DNA of 64,000 bases from UBA4615 sp046046245 (lineage in GTDB: Bacteria; Pseudomonadota; Gammaproteobacteria; Burkholderiales; Burkholderiaceae_E): the NCBI GenBank assembly GCA_046046245.1, contig JBJOKE010000059.1, positions 79,312 through 143,311 on the forward strand, given 5' to 3'. Of this stretch, positions 9,106-16,947 are shown piece after piece. Positions within the stretch are counted from its first letter, which is position 1. The number at the start of each line of letters is the position of its first letter. Both the position numbers and the translations under genes were made by a program. A model generated the notes under the pieces. That model was not told the DNA's origin and did not search any database. It saw only the letters and a list, made by a program, of their open reading frames with translations.

Positions 9106-9145
9106 TGGTCCGACGCGACGCCGCGGGCCCCTCGCGCGCGCCGGC

Positions 9146-10396
9146 GTGAGGTCGGGCCGCGCGCCATCGGACCGGCAGGCAGCCCGCGACGCGAGCCTGC
9201 CGGTCTCGATGTGGCTGGGCGGCGTGCTCGTCGGCGCGTCGCTGGCGCTGGTGGGCGTGGCCGCGCTCGCGCCGCGGATCCTCGAGTCGCTCGCGCTGCC
9301 GCCGACCGCGATCGGCCTGTTCTCGTCGGTGGTCTGGGGCGCGGCGATCGTCGCGTCGTCGGTCGGCGGGCCGCTGGTCGCACGCTGGGGCGCCTGGGAA
9401 GTGTCGCGCGCCTGTCCGCTGCTGTGTGCGGCCGGCGTGCTCGCGGTGGCGGCCGGCGAGCCGATGCTGTTCTGGCTGGGCGCGGTGCTGATCGGCCTGG
9501 GCCAGGGGATCGAGACGCCGCCGTCCTCGCAGCTGCTCGGCCACCATGTGGCGCCCGATCGCCGGCCGCTGTGGTTCTCGCTGAAGCAGTCGGGGGTGCA
9601 GGTGGGTGCGGTGCTCGCGTCGATAGGGCTGCCGGCGATCACGCTCGCGTTCGGCTGGCGGGCCGCGCTGCTCGTCGTGGTGGTGGCGCTCGTCGCGCTC
9701 GCCGCCTCGCTCGGGCGACCGGCCCGGCGCTACCCGGCGCCCGCGCCGCCGCGCGGCGCCGGCGCCGGCTCCGGCTCCGGCCTGCGGATGCTGGTCGACT
9801 GGTGGCGGCCGCTGCGGCGCCAGCCGGGGCTGATGCGGCTGTCGCTCGCCGCCGCCGCATTCGGCGCGACACAGGTCTGCCTGAACAGCTTCGTCGTGAC
9901 CTGGGCCGTGCGCGAGCGCGGGCTCGACCTCGCCGGCGCCGGCCTGCTCGCCGCGACCGCGCAGGGCGCGGGCCTGCTCGCGCGGCCGCTGTGGGGCTGG
10001 GTCGCCGCGCGCGCGGGCGACGCGCGGACGGTGCTGCGCGGCCTCGGGCTCACGATGGCCGCCTGCGGGCTGCTGCTCGGGCTCTTCGGCACGAGCTGGC
10101 CGATGGCGCCGCTCGCGCTGCTCGCGGCCTGCTACGGGCTCAGCGCGAGCGGCTGGAACGGCGTGTTCCTGGCGGAGGTGGCGACGCGTTCCGTGCCCGA
10201 CGAGATCGCCTCGACCTCGGCCGCGGCGATGGTGCCGCTGTTCATGGGCCTGGTGCTCGGGCCGCTGGCCTTCGCGGCCGCGGGCGGCGTGGCCGGGCTG
10301 TCGGCGGGCTTCGTCGCGATGGCGGCGGTGTCGCTGGCGGGGGTGCTGCTGCTGCCGTCGGCGGACACGCTCGAGGCGGCCTCGCGCCGCGCCTGA
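9146..10396 (+). CDS. Major facilitator superfamily transporter (about 416 aa)
   Basis: A polytopic protein with roughly twelve hydrophobic segments in two halves joined by a Gly/Ala/Pro-rich central loop (about residues 190-215). It has a basic loop between segments 2 and 3 (GGPLVARWGAWEVSR), as in MFS transporters. GTG 9146 is used here; ATG 9209 (MWLGG) directly before the first membrane segment is an equally plausible start. It follows the PotC-like gene by 40 bases and probably belongs to the same transcript, perhaps exporting a product or importing a related compound. Substrate unknown. Confidence 0.85.
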   Translation: MRSGRAPSDRQAARDASLPVSMWLGGVLVGASLALVGVAALAPRILESLALPPTAIGLFSSVVWGAAIVASSVGGPLVARWGAWEVSRACPLLCAAGVLAVAAGEPMLFWLGAVLIGLGQGIETPPSSQLLGHHVAPDRRPLWFSLKQSGVQVGAVLASIGLPAITLAFGWRAALLVVVVALVALAASLGRPARRYPAPAPPRGAGAGSGSGLRMLVDWWRPLRRQPGLMRLSLAAAAFGATQVCLNSFVVTWAVRERGLDLAGAGLLAATAQGAGLLARPLWGWVAARAGDARTVLRGLGLTMAACGLLLGLFGTSWPMAPLALLAACYGLSASGWNGVFLAEVATRSVPDEIASTSAAAMVPLFMGLVLGPLAFAAAGGVAGLSAGFVAMAAVSLAGVLLLPSADTLEAASRRA

Positions 10397-10425
10397 CCGA
10401 GGTCGTGCGGCCCGACGCGCGGCGC

Positions 10426-10454
10426 TTGCCGCTGCCTCGCGCGCGGCGTAGAGT
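10426..10454 (+). promoter_or_regulatory. Candidate sigma-70 promoter for a small RNA
   Basis: TTGCCG (10426-10431) and TAGAGT (10449-10454) are spaced by exactly 17 bases; each matches 4 of 6 consensus positions. The predicted start, near 10461, is three bases before the first strand of the closing stem of the structured region that follows. Confidence 0.45.
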
Positions 10455-10460
10455 GAATTC

Positions 10461-10612
10461 GTCCCCCGGAACCTCGGGGCAACGCGGAGAGGACCGTAGC
10501 GCAGTTCCCTGTCTACAGTTGGCTTTCTCGCTGCCCGCCTCGGCGGGTCTGACTCGCAGCCCGCGAGTCATGGAAGGGCCGGCCTCGTGTCGGCCCTTCC
10601 GCATTCCGGGGC
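10461..10612 (+). ncRNA. Candidate structured small RNA, about 150 nt, family not recognised
   Basis: This lies in the 486-base gap between the MFS gene and the peptide-binding protein. Consecutive helices are visible: CCCCG/CGGGG (10464-10468 with 10475-10479), CCCGC/GCGGG (10534-10538 with 10543-10547), GACTCGC/GCGAGTC (10551-10557 with 10563-10569), and GGAAGGGCCG/CGGCCCTTCC (10572-10581 with 10591-10600). In addition CCCCGGAA (10464-10471) is exactly complementary to TTCCGGGG (10604-10611), so the whole region could close on itself. The promoter-like pair just upstream favours the plus strand. It has no obvious 6S, 4.5S, tmRNA or known riboswitch core. The last hairpin may be a terminator, but no T-run follows. 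A 5' leader of the next operon is possible, yet about 270 bases separate it from that gene. Confidence 0.45.
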
Positions 10613-10795
10613 CTCGACAGGCGCCTCGGCGCACGTGCCGGCCGACGTCGGTCGATCACACGGCATGCCCTCCTGCCTCGGATCCGCGTACCGCGGCCCG
10701 CCTCGGGTTCCTCCGAGCCGGGCCACGTCCTGCGCGACCCGTGCCGGTTATGCGCCGCCGCGCTCCACGGGTCGAGCCGCGCCAGACCCGCCGAC

Positions 10796-10823
10796 TTGCA
10801 CGGGCAAGCATCCATCGTCTAAC
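10796..10823 (+). promoter_or_regulatory. Weak candidate promoter for the peptide-type ABC operon
   Basis: TTGCAC (10796-10801) and TCTAAC (10818-10823) are spaced by 16 bases, about 60 bases before the GTG at 10883. The -10 matches 4/6, the -35 only 3/6. The rest of 10613-10882 shows no gene. Confidence 0.25.
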
Positions 10824-10882
10824 GTCGCGCTTTCCGGCACCGCGCGTGCCGACTCACAACAGCTCTAGAGGAGCCTCCCGCC

Positions 10883-12475
10883 GTGTCATTGACCACGCTC
10901 TTCAAGCGCGGTGTCCTGGCTGTCGCCGCCACCGCCGCGATCGCCGCGGCCGCGCCGGCGCACGCCCAGAACAACGTCCTGCGCGTCGTGCCGCACTCGA
11001 ACCTCGCGGTGCTCGATCCGATCTGGACCACCGCGTACATGAGCCGCAACCACGGCTACATGATCTACGACACGCTGTTCGGCACGGACGACAAGGGGCA
11101 GATCAAGCCCCAGATGGTCGACACGTATTCGATCAGCCCCGACAACCGCCTCTACACGTTCAAGCTGCGCAAGGGCCTGCAGTTCCACGACGGCGCGCCC
11201 GTCACCGGCGAAGACGTGATCGCGTCGCTGCAGCGCTGGGGCAAGCGCGACGCGATGGGCTCGGCGCTGATGCAGTTCGTCTCGCGGATGGACTCGCCCG
11301 CGCCCGACACCTTCCGGATCTTCCTCGGCGAGGCCTGCGGCTTCGTGCTCGAGGCGCTCGGCAAGCCGGGCTCGTCGGTGCCCTTCATCATGCCCAAGCG
11401 CGTGGCGGAGACCGACCCGTTCAAGCAGATCGAGGAGTACATCGGCTCGGGCCCGTACGTGTTCAAGCGCGACGAGTTCAAGCCCGGCGACAAGGCCGTC
11501 TACCTGAAGTTCGACAAGTACGTGCCGCGCAGCGAGCCGCCGTCGGGCACCACCGGCGGCAAGCGCGTCTACGTCGACCGCGTCGAGTGGAACCTCGCGC
11601 TGCGCGACGGCCAGGCGCAGGTCGCCGCGCTCCAGAAGGGCGAGGTCGACATCATCGAGCAGCTCGGCTTCGACTTCGTCGAGACGGTGAAGAAGGACCC
11701 GAACCTGCAGCTGCCGACGATCGCCAACATCGGCCTGCAGTACATGGCGCGCTTCAACCACCTGCACAAGCCCTTCGACAACCCGAAGATCCGGCAGGCG
11801 GCGATCGCGGCCTTCTCGCAGGAGCCGTTCCTGCGGGCCCAGGTCGGCGTGAAGGAGCTCTACAAGCCCTGCTACTCGATGTTCTTCTGCAATACGCCCT
11901 ATGGCGTGACCAACGGCAGCGAGCTGCAGAGCAAGGGGGGCATGCGCCGTGCGCAGGAGCTGCTCAAGGAGTCGGGCTACGACGGCACGCCGATCGTGAT
12001 CCTGAAGCCGACCGACCTCGCGTCGATCCAGAAGCTGCCCGACGTCGCGGCCCAGCTGCTGCGCCAGGCCGGCTTCAAGGTCGACCTGCAGGCGATGGAC
12101 TGGCAGACCCTGGTCGGCCGGCGTGCGAAGAAGGACGCGCCGGACAAGGGCGGCTGGCACATGTTCCTGACCGCCTGGACCGCGCACGACATCTGGAGCC
12201 CGATCTCGAACCCGACGATGGACACGCGCGGCGAGAAGTCGGTCTGGTTCGGCTGGGCGACCGACGACAAGCTGCCGCAGCTGCGCGACCAGTTCATGCG
12301 CGCCACCGACGAGGGCGAGAAGAAGAAGCTCGCCTCGGCGATCCACGCGCGCGCCTACGAGATCGGCACGCACGCGCCGCTCGGCGAGTTCGACGCGCCT
12401 CAGGCGGCGCGCAAGAACATCAGCGGCTTCTTCGTCCACAACGGCAACATCTACTGGAACCTGAAGAAGAACTGA
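10883..12475 (+). CDS. Peptide/opine-type ABC substrate-binding protein, family 5 (530 aa)
   Basis: A signal peptide (to about residue 28, APAHA) precedes an SBP_bac_5 fold: an LRVVPHSNLAVLDPIW entry, a long lobe with YTFKLRKGLQFHDGAPVTGEDV (the family's signature block), and the C-terminal lobe. Such proteins bind di/oligopeptides, nickel, opines or other large solutes in the periplasm. GTG 10883 is preceded by an AGAGGAG ribosome site (about 10867-10873). It heads an operon with two permeases and a fused ATPase; a hairpin after the stop may set the high binding-protein:permease ratio. Confidence 0.92.
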   Translation: MSLTTLFKRGVLAVAATAAIAAAAPAHAQNNVLRVVPHSNLAVLDPIWTTAYMSRNHGYMIYDTLFGTDDKGQIKPQMVDTYSISPDNRLYTFKLRKGLQFHDGAPVTGEDVIASLQRWGKRDAMGSALMQFVSRMDSPAPDTFRIFLGEACGFVLEALGKPGSSVPFIMPKRVAETDPFKQIEEYIGSGPYVFKRDEFKPGDKAVYLKFDKYVPRSEPPSGTTGGKRVYVDRVEWNLALRDGQAQVAALQKGEVDIIEQLGFDFVETVKKDPNLQLPTIANIGLQYMARFNHLHKPFDNPKIRQAAIAAFSQEPFLRAQVGVKELYKPCYSMFFCNTPYGVTNGSELQSKGGMRRAQELLKESGYDGTPIVILKPTDLASIQKLPDVAAQLLRQAGFKVDLQAMDWQTLVGRRAKKDAPDKGGWHMFLTAWTAHDIWSPISNPTMDTRGEKSVWFGWATDDKLPQLRDQFMRATDEGEKKKLASAIHARAYEIGTHAPLGEFDAPQAARKNISGFFVHNGNIYWNLKKN

Positions 12476-12496
12476 CCCCCCGGGGGTGACCCCGCG

Positions 12497-12523
12497 CGCG
12501 GGGCCGGCTCGTCCGGCCCCGCG
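12497..12523 (+). terminator. Strong intergenic hairpin between binding-protein and permease genes
   Basis: CGCGGGGCCGG pairs perfectly with CCGGCCCCGCG across a five-base loop, followed by TCGTTTCC. It sits in the 65-base gap inside the operon. It could be a partial terminator or an mRNA 3'-end stabiliser, a common arrangement after abundantly needed binding-protein genes. Confidence 0.6.
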
Positions 12524-12540
12524 TCGTTTCCGGAGTTTCG

Positions 12541-13482
12541 ATGCTCGCGTTCCTAGGCCGTCGCCTGCTCTCGACGATCCCCGTCCTGCTGATCGTCTCG
12601 GTGCTGGTGTTCCTGCTGCTGCGGCTCACGCCCGGAGACCCGGCGCAGCTGCTCGCCGGCGACCAGGCCACCGCCGAGCAGGTCGCGCAGATCCGGACCA
12701 ATCTCGGGCTCGACCGCTCGATCCCCGAGCAGTACCTGGTCTGGCTGGGCCACCTGTTCCAGGGCGACCTCGGCCAGTCGTTCTACTACAAGACCGACGT
12801 CGTCTCGCTGATCGGCCAGCGGCTCGAGCCGACGCTGTCGCTCGCGCTGATCACCATCGTGGTCGCGGTGCTGGTGTCGGTGCCGCTGGGCGTGCTCGCG
12901 GCGTGGCGGCACGGCGGCTGGTTCGACCGCACGCTGATGGGCTTCTCGGTGCTCGGCTTCTCGGTGCCGGTCTTCGTGCTCGCCTACCTGCTGATCTGGA
13001 CGCTGTCGATGAAGCTCGGGCTGCTGCCGGTGCAGGGCTACCAGCGGCTGTCGGGCGGCCTCGGCGCCTGGCTCTACCAGCTGATCCTGCCGGCGATCAC
13101 GCTGTCGGTGATCTACATCGCGCTGATCGCGCGGGTCACGCGCGCCTCGGTGCTCGAGACGCTCGGCGAGGACTACATCCGCACCGCGCGCGCCAAGGGC
13201 CTGCCCGAGTCGAAGGTGCTGCTGCGACACGCGCTCGCCAACGCGGCGGTGCCCATCGTCACCGTGATCGGCATCGGCATCGCGCTGCTGATCGGCGGCG
13301 TGGTGGTCACCGAGTCGGTCTACGCGATCCCCGGGCTCGGTCGGCTGACCGTCGACGCGGTGCTCGCGCGCGACTTCCCGACGATCCAGGGCGTGATCCT
13401 CTTCTTCTCCTTCATCTACGTGCTGGTCAACCTGCTGGTCGACCTGACCTACGTGTTCTTCGACCCGCGGATCCGGTACTGA
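12541..13482 (+). CDS. Peptide-type ABC permease, DppB-like (313 aa)
   Basis: An N-terminal membrane helix is followed by the periplasmic linker typical of DppB/OppB (LTPGDPAQLLAGDQAT...) and a permease domain. The EAA loop is at about residues 215-235 (GEDYIRTARAKGLPESK). The end reads DLTYVFFDPRIRY, the classic DppB terminus. GGAG lies 9 bases before ATG 12541. It pairs with the next permease in the inner membrane. Confidence 0.93.
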   Translation: MLAFLGRRLLSTIPVLLIVSVLVFLLLRLTPGDPAQLLAGDQATAEQVAQIRTNLGLDRSIPEQYLVWLGHLFQGDLGQSFYYKTDVVSLIGQRLEPTLSLALITIVVAVLVSVPLGVLAAWRHGGWFDRTLMGFSVLGFSVPVFVLAYLLIWTLSMKLGLLPVQGYQRLSGGLGAWLYQLILPAITLSVIYIALIARVTRASVLETLGEDYIRTARAKGLPESKVLLRHALANAAVPIVTVIGIGIALLIGGVVVTESVYAIPGLGRLTVDAVLARDFPTIQGVILFFSFIYVLVNLLVDLTYVFFDPRIRY

Positions 13483-13486
13483 GGCC

Positions 13487-14428
13487 ATGTCGACCCCCCT
13501 GTCCCCCGACGACGCGTCGTCCCTGTCGGTCGAGAGCGCGACCGTCGTCGCGCGGCCGTCCACCTGGCAGCGCGTGCTGCGCAACGGCTCGGTGCGGATC
13601 GGCGGCACCGTGCTCGCGCTGCTGGTGGTCGTGGCGCTCGCCGCGCCCTGGCTCGGCACCGTCGACCCATCGCTGTTCGACCCGGTGAGCCGCGACCTGC
13701 TGCCCGGCGGCAAGGGCGAGATCACCGACCTCGACGGCAACTCGTTCGAGCACCAGTTCCTGTTCGGCTCCGACAGCTTCGGCCGCGACATCTACAGCCG
13801 CGTGATCTACGGCACCCGCGTGTCGCTGGTGGTGGGCATCGCGACCGCGATCTTCTCGGTCGCCTTCGGCGTGCTGTTCGGCCTGCTCGCCGGCTACCTG
13901 CGCTGGCTCGACGGCCCGATGATGCGGGTGATGGACGGGATCATGTCGATCCCCGCGATCCTGATCGCGATCGCGCTGGTGGCGCTCTGGCGCGGCAGCC
14001 TGCTCACCGTGGTGATCGCGATCGCGATCCCGGAGATCCCTCGGGTCACGCGGCTGGTACGGTCGCTGGTGCTCACCGTCCGCGAGGAACCCTACGTCGA
14101 GGCCGCGGTCTCGCTCGGCACGCCCACCTGGAAGATCATGCTGCGGCACATCCTGCCGAACACCGTGGCGCCGCTGATCGTGCAGGGCACCTTCATCGCG
14201 GCCTCGGGCATCCTGGTCGAGGCGATCCTCTCGTTCCTCGGGGTGGGCCTGCCGCCCGACATCCCCACCTGGGGCAACGTGATGGCCGAGGGACGCGCGC
14301 AGTTCGGCGAGTTCCCGCACAACATCCTGTTCCCCGGCGTGTTCCTCGCCGTGACCGTGCTGGCGATCAACATCCTCGGCGACGGGCTGCGCGACACGCT
14401 GGATCCGAAGATGGCGAGGCGGACCTGA
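13487..14428 (+). CDS. Peptide-type ABC permease, DppC-like (313 aa)
   Basis: The cytoplasmic N-terminus is longer than usual, rich in Ser/Asp. It is followed by OppC_N-like helix 1, the HLFGSDSFGRDIYSRV-type motif (here QFLFGSDSFGRDIYSR), and the permease domain with an EAA loop (EPYVEAAVSLGTPTWKIM). It begins four bases after the DppB-like stop and overlaps the next start by one base (TGATG). Confidence 0.93.
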   Translation: MSTPLSPDDASSLSVESATVVARPSTWQRVLRNGSVRIGGTVLALLVVVALAAPWLGTVDPSLFDPVSRDLLPGGKGEITDLDGNSFEHQFLFGSDSFGRDIYSRVIYGTRVSLVVGIATAIFSVAFGVLFGLLAGYLRWLDGPMMRVMDGIMSIPAILIAIALVALWRGSLLTVVIAIAIPEIPRVTRLVRSLVLTVREEPYVEAAVSLGTPTWKIMLRHILPNTVAPLIVQGTFIAASGILVEAILSFLGVGLPPDIPTWGNVMAEGRAQFGEFPHNILFPGVFLAVTVLAINILGDGLRDTLDPKMARRT

Positions 14429-16098
14429 TGGCCGACGCGACGACCGCATCGAAGTCCGGCATGAAGGCCGGCGAGGGCGACGGCCCGATCCTCGAGATCC
14501 GCGACCTCACCGTGGGCCTGCCCGGCGGCGCGGACCGCAAGGCCGCGGTGCGCAACGTGAGCATCACCGTCGGCCGCGGCGAGGTGGTCTGCCTGGTCGG
14601 CGAGTCCGGCTCGGGCAAGTCGGTGATCGCGCAGGCGGTGATGGGGCTGCTGCCGAAGCAGCTGCCGGTGCTGTCGGGCTCGATCCTGCTGCAGGGCGAG
14701 GACGTGACCAAGGCGAGCCCGCAGCGGCTGCGCGAACTGCGCTGCGTGCGGATGTCGATGATCTTCCAGGAGCCGATGACCGCGCTGAACCCGGTCATGA
14801 CCTGCGGCGACCAGATCGACGAGGTGCTGCGCGAACACACGACGCTGTCGGCGGCGGAGCGGCGCGCGAAGGTGCTCGACGTCGTCAGGGAGGTGCTGCT
14901 GCCGGATCCGGAGCGGATCGTGGCCAGCTATCCGCACCAGCTCTCGGGCGGCCAGCGGCAGCGGATCGTGATCGCGATCGCGCTGGTGCTCGACCCGGTG
15001 CTGCTGATCGCCGACGAGCCCACCACCGCGCTCGACGTGACCACGCAGGCGCAGATCCTGAAGCTGGTGCTGGACCTGCAGCGCCGGCACGGCACGGGCG
15101 TGCTCTTCATCACCCACGACTTCGGCGTGGTGGCCGAGGTGGCGCACCGCGTGGCGGTGCTGCGGCTGGGCGACATGGTCGAGGTGGGCCCGAAGGAGCA
15201 GGTGCTGCGCCGGCCGACGCACGACTACACGAAGATGCTGATGGCCTCGGTGCCGACGCTTCACGTGCCCGACCGCGTGCTCGACGACGCGGCGCCGGTG
15301 GTGCTGAAGGTGCAGGGCCTGTCGAAGACCTACGACACCAAGTCGTGGTTCGGCAAGCGGCGCACGGTGCACGCGGCGAAGGACGTGTCGTTCGAGATCC
15401 GGCGCGGCCGGACCCTGGGCATCGTCGGCGAGTCGGGCTCGGGCAAGTCGACGGTGGCGCGCTGCGTGGTGCGGCTGATCGACCCGACCGGCGGGCAGGT
15501 GCTGCTGTCGGGCACCGACATCGCGAGCACGCCGCACGGCGCGCTGCGGGCGCTGCGCGACAAGGTGCAGATCGTCTTCCAGGACCCGTACCGGTCGCTG
15601 AACCCGCGGCGCACGATCGCCGACGCGATGATCGAGGGGCCGATGAACTACGGCGTCTCGCGCACCGACGCGATGGCGCGGGCCCGCTCGCTGCTCGATC
15701 TCGTGCGGATGGATCCGTCCGCGCTCGACCGCTATCCGCACCAGTTCTCGGGCGGCCAGCGCCAGCGGATCTGCATCGCGCGCGCGCTCGCGATGGAGCC
15801 GCAGCTGCTGATCGCCGACGAGGCGGTCTCCGCGCTCGACGTGTCGGTGCAGGCGCAGGTGCTGCGGCTGCTGGCGGACATCCGGGAGCGGCTGAACCTC
15901 GCGATGCTGTTCATCACGCACGACCTGCGGGTGGCGGCGCAGGTGTGCGACGACGTCGTGGTGATGTCGCAGGGCGAGGTCGTCGAGTACGGGGCGGCGC
16001 GGCAGGTGTTCTCGGCGCCGAGCCATGCGTACACGAAGGCGCTGTTCGAGGCGGCGCCGGGCAAGGGCTTCGAGTTCGGGGAGCAGGCGGCGGCCTGA
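14428..16098 (+). CDS. Fused peptide-type ABC ATPase (DppD-DppF in one chain, 556 aa)
   Basis: Two complete nucleotide-binding domains are joined in one polypeptide. NBD1 (about 20-275) has GESGSGKSV, LSGGQRQR and LLIADEPTTALD; NBD2 (about 290-545) has GESGSGKST, FSGGQRQR and LLIADEAVSALD. In many transporters of this family these are two proteins; fused versions (GsiA/YejF type) are known. It energises the two permeases upstream. Both sites look catalytically competent. The FAH-family hydrolase starts five bases after its stop, so it is probably co-expressed. Confidence 0.94.
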   Translation: MADATTASKSGMKAGEGDGPILEIRDLTVGLPGGADRKAAVRNVSITVGRGEVVCLVGESGSGKSVIAQAVMGLLPKQLPVLSGSILLQGEDVTKASPQRLRELRCVRMSMIFQEPMTALNPVMTCGDQIDEVLREHTTLSAAERRAKVLDVVREVLLPDPERIVASYPHQLSGGQRQRIVIAIALVLDPVLLIADEPTTALDVTTQAQILKLVLDLQRRHGTGVLFITHDFGVVAEVAHRVAVLRLGDMVEVGPKEQVLRRPTHDYTKMLMASVPTLHVPDRVLDDAAPVVLKVQGLSKTYDTKSWFGKRRTVHAAKDVSFEIRRGRTLGIVGESGSGKSTVARCVVRLIDPTGGQVLLSGTDIASTPHGALRALRDKVQIVFQDPYRSLNPRRTIADAMIEGPMNYGVSRTDAMARARSLLDLVRMDPSALDRYPHQFSGGQRQRICIARALAMEPQLLIADEAVSALDVSVQAQVLRLLADIRERLNLAMLFITHDLRVAAQVCDDVVVMSQGEVVEYGAARQVFSAPSHAYTKALFEAAPGKGFEFGEQAAA

Positions 16099-16103
16099 GC
16101 GCG

Positions 16104-16898
16104 ATGCGTTGGGTCCGCTTCCTCGCGCCGGGGGCCACCGGGCCGGCGTTCGGCGCGCTGAGCGACGACGGCGAGCACGTCGACGCGATCGACGGGGACC
16201 TCTTCGGCGAACGGCGCCCGAGCGGCCGGAGATGGCGCGTCGCCGACACGACGCTGCTCGCGCCGATCGTGCCGCCGACCTTCTACGCGGCCACCGGCAA
16301 CTATCCCGGCCATTTCCGCAATACCGCCGCGCGGGCGGGCCGGCCGGTCGAGCTGCCGACGCGCTGCGAGGTCGGCTACCGCGCGAGCAATGCGCTGACC
16401 GGCCCCGGCCAGCCGATCGTGATCCCGCCGGACGCCTCGGGCACCGTGCAGCTCGAGGCCGAGCTGGTGGTGGTGATCGGCCGCCGGGCGCGGCACCTGA
16501 CCGAGGCCGAGGCGCTCGGCTGCGTGTTCGGCTACACCATCGGCAACGACGTCAGCGAGCGGACCTGGCAGGCGTCCGACCGGACGATCTGGCGCGCGAA
16601 GAACAGCGACACCTTCAAGCCGATGGGGCCCTGGATCGAGACCGACCCGCCGCCGCCCGAGGGCATGACCACGACCGTCCGATTGAACGGCACCGAGGTG
16701 GCCCGATTCCCCACCCACTCGATGATCTTCGGCGTCGCCCGCACCCTGGCCGCGATCAGCCGCTACATGACGCTGCACCCGGGCGACGTGGTGTGGATGG
16801 GTACCGAGGACCCGACGCCGGACATGGTCGCCGGCGATCGGGTCGAGATCGCGATCACCGGGCTCGGTGTTCTGGCCAATCCGGTCGTGGCCGGGTGA
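16104..16898 (+). CDS. Fumarylacetoacetate hydrolase (FAH) family protein (264 aa)
   Basis: FAH-fold enzymes use a divalent metal to cleave or isomerise beta-keto or enol acids. The metal-site residues are visible: the E-x-E pair in VQLEAELVVVIG, the Asp in YTIGNDVSERTWQ, and the conserved Lys in KNSDTFKPMGPW. The ending (GDRVEIAITGLGVLANPV) is typical of the HpcE-like/5-carboxymethyl branch. It starts five bases after the fused ATPase, so the operon probably imports and then degrades one compound. Exact reaction unknown. Confidence 0.88.
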   Translation: MRWVRFLAPGATGPAFGALSDDGEHVDAIDGDLFGERRPSGRRWRVADTTLLAPIVPPTFYAATGNYPGHFRNTAARAGRPVELPTRCEVGYRASNALTGPGQPIVIPPDASGTVQLEAELVVVIGRRARHLTEAEALGCVFGYTIGNDVSERTWQASDRTIWRAKNSDTFKPMGPWIETDPPPPEGMTTTVRLNGTEVARFPTHSMIFGVARTLAAISRYMTLHPGDVVWMGTEDPTPDMVAGDRVEIAITGLGVLANPVVAG

Positions 16899-16908
16899 GC
16901 GCGCGGGC

Positions 16909-16936
16909 GTCCGTGCAGGCCGAGGCCTGCACGGAC
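16909..16936. terminator. Bidirectional terminator hairpin between convergent genes
   Basis: GTCCGTGCAGGC (16909-16920) pairs perfectly with GCCTGCACGGAC (16925-16936) around a CGAG tetraloop. It fills the 49-base gap between the convergent FAH gene and the second binding-protein gene and could serve both. Confidence 0.75.
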
Positions 16937-16947
16937 CTCGCCCGGCC

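Noticed and set aside
5932..9642. A minus-strand open frame of over 1200 codons opposite the ABC importer genes
   Set aside because: Arg/His/Gln-rich translation with no motif; the plus-strand genes explain it as a GC-rich antisense shadow.
10461..10612. 6S RNA, 4.5S RNA, tmRNA or cobalamin/TPP/FMN riboswitch
   Set aside because: None of the conserved cores of these families could be found on either strand.
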